A stretch of DNA of 51,999 bases from Phoronis australis. Its lineage: Eukaryota > Phoronida > Phoronidae. Below the pieces are notes generated by a model, which was given only the letters and a program-made list of their open reading frames with translations, was not told the origin of the DNA and searched no databases. The translations under genes and the position numbers were made by a program. Below are positions 23,901-35,900 of the stretch, piece after piece (position 1 is the first letter of the stretch; each line of letters begins with the position of its first letter). The stretch spans positions 1,066,213 through 1,118,211 of the forward strand of contig NMRA01000073.1 of assembly GCA_002633005.1 (NCBI GenBank), read 5' to 3'.

Positions 23901-26900
23901 GACGGTGTCTTTGTAACGTAATTCCCATGTTGGTTGACGTGTGTGGCAGTGCTTTGTATTCTTTGTTGTCATCACACAAATGGGCTTTCCTTTTTCAAGA
24001 GAACTAAGATACCCCTTACCACCCCTGTGTGAATTTAATGAGCCGTTCTGACTGGGGCCACAATCAATATCTATTGCAGTTATTAGCTCCAATCTTTCAC
24101 ATTTGACAGGGTAAGACAGCTGGAGACAGAACTGTTTACCACAAATCACCTTCTCTGCTGCTGACCACAAATTCACCTATTTACACAAAATTAGAATCTA
24201 GTCAGATTTTACAACAGGACTGAAAAGCACATATTTCATTCTCTGCAGTATGAGGGGAACTTCTCTGCAGTATGAGGGGAACCTCTGCAGTATGAGGGAG
24301 ACCTCTCTGCAGTATGAGGGGACCTCTCTGCAGTGTGAGGGGAACCTCTCTGCAGTATGAGGGAACTTCTCTGCAGTATGAGGGGACCTCTCTGCATTGT
24401 GAGGGGAACCTCTTTGCAGTATGAGGGGAACCTCTCTCCAGTATGAGGGGACCTCTCTGCAGTGTGAGGGGAACTTCTCTGTAGTATGAGGGTAACCTCT
24501 CTACAGTATGAGGGGATCTTTTGTAGAATGAGGGGAACCTCTGCAGTATGAGGAGAACCTCTGCAGTATGAGGGGACCTCTCTGCAGTATGAGGGGAACC
24601 TCTGTGCCGTATGAGGGGACCTCTACGGTATGAGGGGAACCTCTCTGCAGCATGAGGGGAACCTCTCTGTAGTATGAGGGGAACCTCGTAAACTGGAAAG
24701 TTAGTGCAGCCCTCCATGTTGACTGCTTTTGTAGATGGACACAAAAGTGTAGGAAGGTGATGCTGTGGTCATCAAAGTAATTATAATAACAGTGGTCCCT
24801 GCTAATAATTTTGACAAGACCAAAGTTGACCGGCAAGCTAACGGACACTGTTAATTTTGATCCTTTCTTTCTAAATGACTTCATAATGATGTTTTATAAG
24901 TTAATGACATAGTTCATTGAAATAAATATTTCAGTCCTATGATAGGCCTAATGACTTTTTCACTTAGTAGTTATGTTAAATAGTTTTGAATTTTTTAAGG
25001 CACTGTCCAAAACATGGCATTCTTGGAGGCTTTAGTAATTTTGAAAATTGCTTGTAAGCCAGATCCACTAAGTTTGGCTCAAATTACATCGACTCGTATG
25101 ATTTTACAAGTCGCAATTATCGAGCCCAGTTCACAATTCTTGACCCAGCTGTCGTTTTGTCAAACCTTGCTGTTCAAGGTTTTATTTTATTAAGAAATAT
25201 TCTTAAAGTGGTCATGCAATATCTGGGGTTGCTATCGAATATGTACAAAGTCCTTGAACCTCTCTTATCATATCTGTTGCAAAGTGAATCAAAAACCAGA
25301 TTATATGAGCAGGATTCAAATTCAGACTGAGGTTGACCCCAATTGTCCATCTTTAATCTTGACCTCCCGTGTTGGTGTTTAAGTTCCTGCTTGATTATAA
25401 AGGTTTATGCATACCTGTACTGTGCGGGTATGAAGGTAGCACATAGTACCTTCTTGTTGAATAGTAGAGCCAGGATGTTTTATACTGTTGATAATGGATT
25501 CTTCAAATGCTCAGTTGGATTTTGATGCTGTGGCAGATATCGGTGCAGCAGAGGTGTGCAGAGGTGATGCAGGTTCTATTCTTGTCTTCAGAGTATCAAT
25601 ATGATCATTATATTTCTTTGGAAACTACATAATACTGAAAGCTAATTGCTCTCGTATTTCTGTAATATAATGACTTCAATAATTCTTCTTGTTTACCCAC
25701 AGTTGTTTTCGGCAATTTGCCAATAACTGTTTTGTTTTAACTGGCATTGTTATTACTGTGTTCAAAACTGTTTCCTCAACTGAAATCAACAAACATATTA
25801 AACATCAGTTTAGATTCTAATGCCATCTTCTGGATCCGCCTATTGACAGGAATTTAAGTGGCATATTCATAGACGTAATATAAATAGCTTTTCTATATTC
25901 AGAATTAATACCCTGCTAAGAATTTTTTCCTCTTGTGCTAAATGTAGATTGTGATAAACTAACTTGGTCTTGTGGGCCAGCTGACAGTTTGAGTTGGTTA
26001 TTTGAACAGTTCGGCAATGTCTATGTAATGCTCTGGTGTTACTGAGCTCTTGACTTCTTAACACCGCTGACTCGTAAGTATACTTTCGGTAAATTTTGGT
26101 CATAGTATCATGGAGAATAAAATTCCACTTTGAGAAATATCTCACCAAATTTATTTATCCCAAGTTGAAGGTTTTCTTTTTTGTTTTCATTGTTTGCAGT
26201 ATACAAATGTCTCTGCAGAGGACAATTGCTACAGGTCAAAATGATCAGTTAAGTTTGAATTGAAGTCATAGGCTTGTTGTTTTAAAATTTTAAAACTCAC
26301 AGCTCAGAAAGCGTGACAAAGCGGTAGTCATGCTTTCAGGGTTCCAAATAAGTTGCAGTAGATGTTGAGAAAGAGAAATGGAAAAGTTTTGCATATTCAA
26401 ATTGTTTTTGAAGAGATATTGTTGGAGACATAACTGTTATAGAACTAAAAGACAAAGGGAGCCAGGGACGTCAATTTGTATGGTGCGAAAATTATTCCCC
26501 CCCTTATGTACGCAATTGCACAAGTGCTGCAGATTTGTGTTCTGGTATATTGTGAAATACAAATCCTAAGGATTAACGTATGTTTGGATAAACTGAAGGT
26601 TAGCATGGCTGATCATGTGTCTGAGTTGTAATAGCATGCAGATTGGCCAAAATAATTTAATGGGTAAAGGTAAAGAAACATTAGTGACCTCGGTCATCTA
26701 AAGTGACCCACTAGTCCACTGTACCTCATGCTTTGCCTGCTGTGAGAACCTATCTGCCTAATGAAGCAAGATAACACTTAGTCTAAGTAAACCAAAACAT
26801 AATATGACTTGGCTAATGTTCTCCCGAATTCATGGGATACTAGACATTTCACAGGGACATTTCAAGCTGATAGCAATGGATATCTGACTGAAATAAAGGA

Positions 26901-29900
26901 TATTTTTTGTTACAATTTCTGTCCAACTTTGTGGTTGTATGTTTATTTGTGAAGATGCCTATTGTAGTATATAAGAAGGTCACTTACTTAAGAGACCAGG
27001 TGGAAACGTCTGAAAACAACCTACCACGTCTCTTAATAAGTGACCATCTACAATGCCTCAAGAGACCAATGACGAACCTATTCTCCAGAAAGATGCATAT
27101 TGCTTTGGAGAAGCAAATGGCAATGGACAAACTTCTGAAAACATAGTTGCAAAATATTTTATTTTAATTTTTCAGTGAGCAACCATGGCGACGAGCAGCG
27201 TAAGGCTGTGATAAAGGAAAAAGTGCATCTTATTGGAAGACTTCGTAAAAGTTCACACGACCGCACTCGTATTGGATCGCCAAAAATCCGGGAATCGTTT
27301 ACGGCGGAAGATATCGACTTATTTAACAGTAAGATAATTGTTACTTTTTTGTGCAAATCTCATATTGTGTGGTTTGTTGTGACAGTATTGGAACGTGGAC
27401 ATATTTAGGCTAATATGCTCCTTGAAGTCACAGTTCAACTAAAGGTATTAAAGCAAAACTATGTAGGGACTTTACTGACAAGTTTGCGTATTGACTCACT
27501 GCAAATATCTACAAAGCTATACTCAGTAAATGTATATGCTCTCTGAAAATAGAAAGCCTGTAGAATTTGATTTTTGATTTTTTTGTCAATCTATCATCAA
27601 TTAAGTCAAGTGACCATGACTTTTTAGTAAAATTTAGAAAAATAGAAACAAGAGCTTTTAAATGGAAACAATGATAAGGACCACATGATCAAATTATATT
27701 TGATATAAATGAGATCTCAGAAGTTAATGTTACAAGTTTTGAAAATACTTTGTTTTCGTGGTATGCATGACTTAATTGTTTTAAAAATCCCATTTTTGAT
27801 AATCTTTTATGCAAAAGTAGGACATTTTAAAAACAATCCCAAATGTTTTTTGCAGAACAGAGCATAAATTAACATAGTATCTCATTCTGGAAATTTCATC
27901 CGAATGCGATCTTCCATTCTTAGATGTGATGTTCTGGAGTTAACCAAATTTCGTCATTTCTTTAAGTTAAACTTCCTGCATAACCTTGGGTGCACTTGAG
28001 TAAGGAACATGAATTTACCAAAATAACTTTAGAATGAAACTTGACTTATCTGTAACCAAATGTTGGTGTCGGCGACTATATTCAAGAATTAAACCGGAAC
28101 TGTTTTAATGAAGAGTACAAATATTGGACACAGTCAGTAAAATGTCACCAATTTCAGACAAAAACAATTGTCAAAAGCGGTCTTTTTTCTTTTTTCAAAG
28201 GTTTCTAACATCGTTCTGAATGCGCACATTTGTTTCATAAACATTGCGTGTGGTAAAAAGACTCCTATAAAGAAGTGCTACATATCATTTATGAACATAC
28301 GGTTTCACTTGTCAGTCCTATTGTGTCCTCAACTGGTGAGATTTTACGGTACACCATAGATCTTTTCTGTGACTTCAAGTGAAGAATTAAAAGGTTCATG
28401 TGTAACATAGATAAAACGTCATTCATTTGACAAAACACGTTATTTAAGATCTAGTCCATGATAGGCCTTGATGCACATATAACAACTGTGAGCCTTCCTT
28501 AAGTTAAAATGGGAAGGCAAAGGATATACAAATGTCTTGTGATACTTATTTTGGTTTAGTGTTTAAAGTCTTCATTAATGATCTATCAGTAAGTGCTGTC
28601 CTATGTATAGAGTAAGAGAGATAGTAAGTACTTCCTCATTCTATCATGTGAGCAAAATACCAGTAGGGTTTTATTACTAACAGATGCTGATGAGATTAAA
28701 CTACCACAGAATGCCTGTCTCTGTGCCCTCACTGGTACAGTTGTATCTGTTCCGGTTACAGCGCCATGTGGATAAATGCCTAAACTGTGATTTTCAAAAA
28801 ATTCCCTTTGGAAACACCCAATGTTTGGCTTGATGCTGGCCCTTAATATACTTCATCAAGACTTTTGGCTTCTAGTTTCACTGATGATCAAAATCTGCCT
28901 CTGTTTTGACACTTTAAGCTTAAACATAAAATCAACAGATAGCAACCCGGCGGGAAACAAAACAATATGTAGAATGGATTATTTAAAACAAAATGACAAA
29001 ACATTTAATGGTCTTTTGGGAAATTTCCTTTGTCAAGATGAACCCAAGTTACCGTTTTTTGATTATTTTGTATTATCTAAGATGTCATCAAATCCGTACT
29101 TCCGACATTTCAGACTATGTGCAAATGTCAGAGAAAACCAATTTTGCTGTAATAACAATGGCAAGTGTTAAGGAAGTAATGCTAGTCATTACCTTTCCAC
29201 TTCATTGTCTTGAATACAAAGGGTGTGCTGAATGGCAGCATTATGAATTATGTCTGATGGCAAAGGGTATCTCAGCAGTAAACAGTGTAAGCGAGAAATT
29301 CTCCACTATTGTTGAAGTTTTCAAAAATCGAGCTCAGCTCAATGGATACCCCTTGAATTTGCTATTCAAGTGCCTTGGGCATCAATCTGGACAAACATGG
29401 TACAGAGATATATTTCCTGCATCAACCAGGAAACTCATACATGTATCATATTAATGCTATCTGTGCTTTTCCCGAACTAGATACGTTCTGATTTGCCGTC
29501 CTTATGAACCACTAGCAAATTTTTCATCCCACTCACTATCACAGGATCTGTTTTTTTTTTCTTGCACGGACACATTATGCTTACTAATCTGTTTGTCCTT
29601 TCTTTCTATTTGGTAACTTTAAGCCATGTTTAAAGCTTTTAAACTAACAGTGTATGTGCTTGAGATGCAAATGCCGTTTACATTATTTTCGTCCACTAGA
29701 ATGGTAAGGGTCCATCCAAATTATGACAACATGGCTGACAGGAAGGATTTTTTCGTTTTTGTGCACCCACATGTGTATGTTGGTTACACATTGGTTCAAT
29801 CTCTGCCCAGTGTCTGGCATTGGTGGCTGTATCTCCTAATCCCCGTGATCTCTCTGTGTGTATTTCTGTGGACGTTACAACGGATTAAAACTGTCAGATG

Positions 29901-32900
29901 GATCCCACTACTGTTGTGCCTAGTGGTACACTTTTTTGCCTCTGTACCTGAGGTGGAGATTTTCATGAAATTTGGCATATAGGTGTTTATTGGGAAGATG
30001 ACACCACCTTCCCATTTTCGTGCGGTTTTGAAATTAGTAAGATCTTACAATAAAGTAATATTTCAAACCAAAAGACCTGCTTTTCTCTGCACTATCTTTT
30101 ATATTTTCGTAATTGTTTTTAGCCTTCTTACAAATTATAAACATATATTAATTTATCTAAATGGGATGGCCAGGGCCAATAAAAGCTACGTAAGGCTGGC
30201 AAGGCAGGGGATCTTCAATAGTTTTGCATGTGCTGTGAACATTTCATGTCCTTTTAGACATGGTCGAAAAAATGCACTCGAACATTGATGATGGTTTTTC
30301 AAATCACAGGTGAAGAGTCCAGTTCATGATTGCTATAGTGTAGTTAGTGACTTTGAAGTCAATGGTCTGATATAACCTGCTCGTCTTTTGAGAACCAGTT
30401 TGATGCCCGTCATTCAGTGGAGAAAACAGGTTCTCAAAATTCGGGCACATTATATACGTAAGACCATTACCGACTTAGAATGAAACAGTTATAAACTACA
30501 TTTTTCAACTGTATTTAGCTGTAGAAATGAGCACCCTGCAGATATGGCTTGCAATTGAGAAACATCCTGTCTTAGAGGGTGCTCGACTCCGAGACCCTTA
30601 TTGATTCATGTTACAGAATCAGGACTTGACCAACCGTACAGGAGAAATATTGCGGGCCTGGAGTTCCCATGAGATATTAGGTAACTTTAGGAAAAAATAG
30701 AGAATCACCTATAAAGATCTTTTGGCTAAATCTATGTCTGCAAAACCACATATGGCAAACTCTCACCACTTTTGGACAAAAATAATCGCCACATTTTCCC
30801 AACATTTTAGTTGTGAAGATTTCTAATTGTTTAAATATTAACTCATGGGAGCTATGTTACAGATCTTAAAAATGGTAAAGCTTTGATTTGGTGGTTCTTT
30901 TATGAAAACACAAGAAAAAAATATCTTGTCCTCCATATCAGTCCTAAATTAGCAGTGAGGAATTTACCACATTCAGTGGTGGATTTACATTTGAGGGCTC
31001 CTTAGACTAGAAAGAGTTGTGCAATGGAGATTCTCCATTAATGGGAAGGTGCACCAAGCTCATCATAAAAAAACCCCGGCGGTGTTTTTACCCCCTTCCC
31101 TCCCTCCTGACATAATTTGCTCCAGCCCCTTCGCAGCATGATGTGATAATTCGACCACCATATTGAGTGGCCCTGTTTCAGCAAGGTGGCCCCCACTGGG
31201 GAGACCCAAGATGAATAATGGTAAAGTTTATCTGAATACAACAACTGGCCCATCCTCTAGTGTAAATCTTACTAATTTAAGACGTAATATGGTCGACAAG
31301 TGAAATTTCTTTTTTATGATTTTGACATGAAAGAATTGTAGCACAAAATTATTGCACTACCTTCACCATGTTCACGTTAAGTGCCACATATACCAACAGA
31401 TAATACTTTGAAAAAAGAATATGGACAATCACCTTAATGTTAGAACCCCTTCAATGTCAATTATTAATCTGAATCCCCCCGCCCCGCTCCACCCTACTCT
31501 GACCCCCCCCNTCCATCAAGCCTGCCACTGCATCTATCTAAATTTGTCATCCACCTGTCTACAGGAATGAAATCATTGTTATCACTCCAAATCTTGTCTT
31601 GTCAATATGTAATTGTTCTCAAATGTCACAATATAACCCCTTTACTGACCTAACACTAACCAATGGCTTACATAGCTTATCAGTTGTGAACGCTGCATGG
31701 CTGAATTCCCTGCCTACTGTTTATTTCCATATAGCTGTCAATGATGGCTTCCCACTTCCTCTGATAGACACAGGACAAAGTGGAAGTAACGATGACGTTT
31801 TCAAAGACGTCAAAGAAAAGCCATCACCAGTTACCGCAGAGACAAGGACACGGACAAGATCTCTCCCTGAAATCAGCCATCTTAAAGTCAATAAAACTGT
31901 AAAAGGTTTGTGAGAATTAGTGCACTTGCCCGTATCATGAAGATATTTGAGTTATCCACTCCTTGGAGTTTTCTACGATACAGTGGGTTCATATCTTAAA
32001 AGGCAACTGGACTATTCAGTGGTATCTTGTTGTTGGACAATGGTTCTCATCATCAACCACGGAAAACCAGGTGTCACCATCAGCCCTTGATATCACAAAA
32101 GAAAGTTTATCTAAGTTCCATATTGGGTTGTGCGATATCTTCTTATCAATAAAATACTGGTTGAAATAAATTGAAATGTCAAGGACGGAGACTATAGTAA
32201 TTTTTTAACTTGTTGGGCTTCTGAAATTATAAATTCTTCATGAAAAGGTTGTGTAGAATCCTTCTTCTGCTGCAGAAATATGATAAAAATTGACCAAAAG
32301 TTGTTGACAGCAGTCTTGAATCGATGCATGATTAATTTGTTCATTCAGTGTGGTAGATAATTAACTTTTGTGTCGGGACCTCAGACATTAAACTGAGCCT
32401 GGTGATTAACAAAAGAAAAATTGATATCAGGCTTAAAAAAACGAGTATTGTCTGAAATGCGGACTAAACGAGAGTTAGTTACAGTGTGAGTGTCAAAAAG
32501 GCTACATCATTGTAGTATTCACTGGTAGAAAACACTTGGTAATTGTGTTTAGATGGAGACAACCTGCCAACGGTTAGTTTTTGTTTCTTCACCACCCAAA
32601 CTCCTTTTAAGCTAAAATCGATACCAAAATGCATCCACTCTCTGCAATAAGTTGATAAATTTGATGATAAACGAAGGCCTAACTTGTAGTTCTCCCATTA
32701 GCTGATGTTGCAAATTTCAAAAAGTTTCGGCCCGTGCTTGAATGCCAGCAAAGGTTAAATATGTTTGATCTTTTTCAATTTCAGGGGCATTCAAGCCAAC
32801 ATTTTTCCAAAAGCTTCTCCCAAAAGCATGGAAACCGGGTTCCAAGGCCAAGCAGAAAAATGGAGGCTGGCAACAGAAAATAACTGATCCTACTGGAGCT

Positions 32901-35900
32901 GCAACTGAAAATAACAGACATAGTGAGATTAATGAGGACCAGGCAAGTGGCCACTCGAAATCAGTAGGGACCCCGCGTCCCTGCCTGGATAGAAATTCCT
33001 GTGGTGGCCTTGCGAATTCCAATGTTGTTACCAAGTCAGTGAGTGCTGACAAGGGGGACAACTTTGAGGTGAAAAATGACACAGGAGTTGACAGTTATGT
33101 AACAGATCAATCTGACTTGCCACAAAGTTCTGCAGAGGGAGATAATTCCTGGCTGCAGCATGATTCCAGGGGAGATAATAGAAACTCAAGCTCTACCATC
33201 AGGAAAAGCAGTGCCCCATCCAGCGTGACTAACAAAATGGAGTTTAATTGTGATAAACCCAGTAGGCGAAAAAGCAGTAGTGGTAGTAGTAACGGTAAAG
33301 CAAAAAGAAGATCATCGTCTGCAAGGAGAAGTAAGTCTGGGAATGATATGTTGTTTTCCAATGACCATGTTTATGATAATCGCTGCTTCAAACGCTCGCA
33401 TCACTACGAAAGCATAGACAAAGATGATGAACATCGAGAAAGCACTTCATCGCATGGGACAGAGTATGAAAATGTTGAATTTGGTAATAGATCTAGAAGC
33501 AATCTTGTGAACAGTTGCTTGACGCAGAGTGTCATTGAATTTGAGTGGGACAGTGACAGTTTCAGTGATTTTAGTGATCAGAGCGATGGGGAAGATTCCT
33601 CGGAGTCACGCTCATCGAAAACAGATAGCAGGATATCCCAGGCCACATCGAAATGCCATAGAGTAGCGCTGGAGATTCTGTCAACGGAACAGGCTTATGT
33701 GGACAAGTTAAGGTTGCTGGACCAGGACTTTCGTTTTAAAATTGACCTTGAGAACCGTGCTAACCCCATGTTTGATCACAACGTTGTCGCGCAGATGTTC
33801 TCCAATATTAATAGTCTCTATCATCTGCATACAGAACATCTGCTGCCCCCTCTGGAGGAGCGTTTACTAAAGTGGTGAGTGTACCTGGTGGGTGGAAATT
33901 ATTGCTTCCTTTTTTGAAACTGGAAAGGTCGTTCTATGAAGATGTGCTTTGTATCAATTAATTAATATCAACTCGGTGTCATCTGATATGGCTAATTTGA
34001 AAATAGTTTTTCCATTTTCAGACATATGAATTGAAAAGCTCATCTCATAACTTTTACTAAATACAGCAATCACTGTGTCATAGACGCGCTGCCGGCTTTC
34101 CCATTTGCAACGCAACTCCACTCTTTTGCATAGTTTCAATCAGTGAGAAAGCTTAATTCCTGGAGTTAAACAGGCATTGCAACTCCTCTCAAAATAGGTG
34201 GATTAAACTGCAGAGTTGCGCAACTCCCTGCAATGGGAATGGTAAACTCCACTCCGATGGGAGTAATCACTAGAGGCCGCAACGTGCAACGCGTATTCAA
34301 TCGAGAGTGCAAATGAACTATGAGATCTGGTATTTAATCCTGAGAACTAAAGCAAACTCCAGAGAGGAGTTAGTGAGAAAGGTGAAGGCAGGAGTAGCGA
34401 TAGACCAGTGGATCGCTAGTGGGAAATCAGCTTAAGTGACATATCACCATGTTGATCACAAACATGAAAACCCACAACTACAATTTGATGCCTAGTTTGT
34501 GATGCATCATGCAAATAGTATGTATACCATGTCAAATGTACTTTTAGGTCAGAGAATGAGTGCATCGGGGACATCATGTTGACTATTGGACCATTCCTCA
34601 AAATGTACACTGAGTACATTAAGAACTTCGACCAGTCCATGTATCTCATTGACTTATACCTTGAAAAGTCACGCAGATTTGCTGCATTGCTTGATGACAT
34701 ACAGGTATCACTTAATGTTACATGTAATTAGTATGCCAGCCTGTTGGGAAACATTCTAATAGCAACGTGGCACTTGATAAAAGATATTGGACACTAGTGG
34801 CCTCTAAGGGACGAGGAGGCAATGTTCCTTTAAAAACACATCACTTCAGTTGTAATCACATAGGGTGTAAAATGTTCTTTTTACAAAGTCAAAAATATTC
34901 CCCTATTTCACCCACTGTTATGAAAAACTGCCTGCTGGTACAGCCAGGTGGTGCTCAGTCAGCTCCATTGCTCCCTGAAAGTCTCCAATTTGAGAGTTAT
35001 TCTATAGGCAATGTTGGTAGAGATATGTTGCCAGCGTGGGCAGCCATTTTATTTTCTCAAGTATTGCCTTGACAGGAGGTGCTATTGTTCACATGCTCTC
35101 ACAATGTGCTTGTCAATAATGTTTTCAGCTATTGTGTTGGAACCTAAGAGAGACAGGGTGGTTTACTGCAGACTCAGTTTTAGAATGGACTGGATTCATA
35201 ATAGTCTATGTTGTCAGGTTTTCATTTCCCTTTTAAAAAGGAATACTTAAAAGTATAAACATTGTTGAGATTGATTTGAGATTGCCTCAGTTACCAATTT
35301 GTTTTGCGGCTGTGATTTGAATTTTGCCTTCTCGTATGCTCCTCACTCATGTCCCATTTAAGGAGAATGCTCTGTGCTTTCTAAATTCTTAGTCTGTTTT
35401 GCTTAGAATAGTATGTTTTAGGCAAATTGAAGAATGTTAAGTATACTTAGTTGATGCGAACTATTTGTCCCGTCAGCACGCCATCTTTTTGGTCACATCA
35501 CGTGACCTAATGAAAATAAATCTGAAAAGATTTCTGCCCTCGACAGGGACTCGAACCCTTCTGCTCACCGTGCAGACGCTCCAGCCATTGAGCCATCTGG
35601 GTTCGAGTCCCGGTCGGGGGCAGAAATCTTTTCAGACTTATGTTCATTAGGTCACGTGATGTGACCAACAGATGGCATGCTGACGGGACAAATTTTTTTG
35701 CAACAAATTTCCACGCCTTACTGAAAAGATATATTTCTACATACTTAGTTGAATTATATAACAATTGTTCTTTGACTGACTGTCCCTGGTTAAAACTCTG
35801 AAGTTTGCATTGTTCAATTTTGATGACTCATCCAGCGTCTGCTTTTGCCAATACATGCTGGAAATGGTGCAGATTAAAAAATTGCTGCTGAAAATCTGTC

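Larger units (their letters stand above)
7118..27175. other. FGD-like intron 1, about 20 kb, repeat-rich and without a recognised gene
   Basis: Contents besides the separately listed repeats: a 3 x 23 bp repeat, short inverted-repeat elements, three copies of a 450 bp family, two copies of a 280 bp family, a G-rich tract, a TG microsatellite, a tRNA-like repeat, a LINE fragment and a 21 bp minisatellite. Further degenerate copies of the GTAAAATCTCACC family core lie near 8268-8350, 19240-19340 and 20600-20690. A loosely repeated block sharing gcgattttg(g/a)c and tcatatttctt lies near 11940-12180, 12390-12600 and 12800-12990. Open frames here are short and resemble no protein I know. Confidence 0.6.
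27329..31734. other. FGD-like intron 2, 4.4 kb
   Basis: Holds the third 450 bp repeat copy, an inverted-end element at 28134-28352, a family core at about 30755-30850, a stem-loop element at 30368-30457 and a C-rich run with one undetermined base at 31511. The longest open frame (28993-29454, 153 codons) resembles nothing known and overlaps no splice pattern. Confidence 0.6.

Noticed and set aside
24202-24884. Long minus-strand frames with repeated PHTAE / REVPL peptides
   Set aside because: They are translations of the 21 bp minisatellite; no start context, splice sites or family support.
28993-29454. 153-codon open frame on the plus strand in FGD intron 2
   Set aside because: The peptide resembles no protein I know, has no domain-like pattern, is overlapped by another frame, and has no splice or promoter context. 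Such length arises by chance in 52 kb of sequence.
33039-33878. A 279-codon single-exon protein beginning at 33039
   Set aside because: The first codon is GTG, and the frame is open upstream to a good acceptor at 32785. It is the internal part of FGD-like exon 4.
35534-35597. Functional tRNA-Thr gene
   Set aside because: An anticodon GGT can be read, but there is no pairing acceptor stem, position 33 is C, and the body lies inside an inverted-repeat element.
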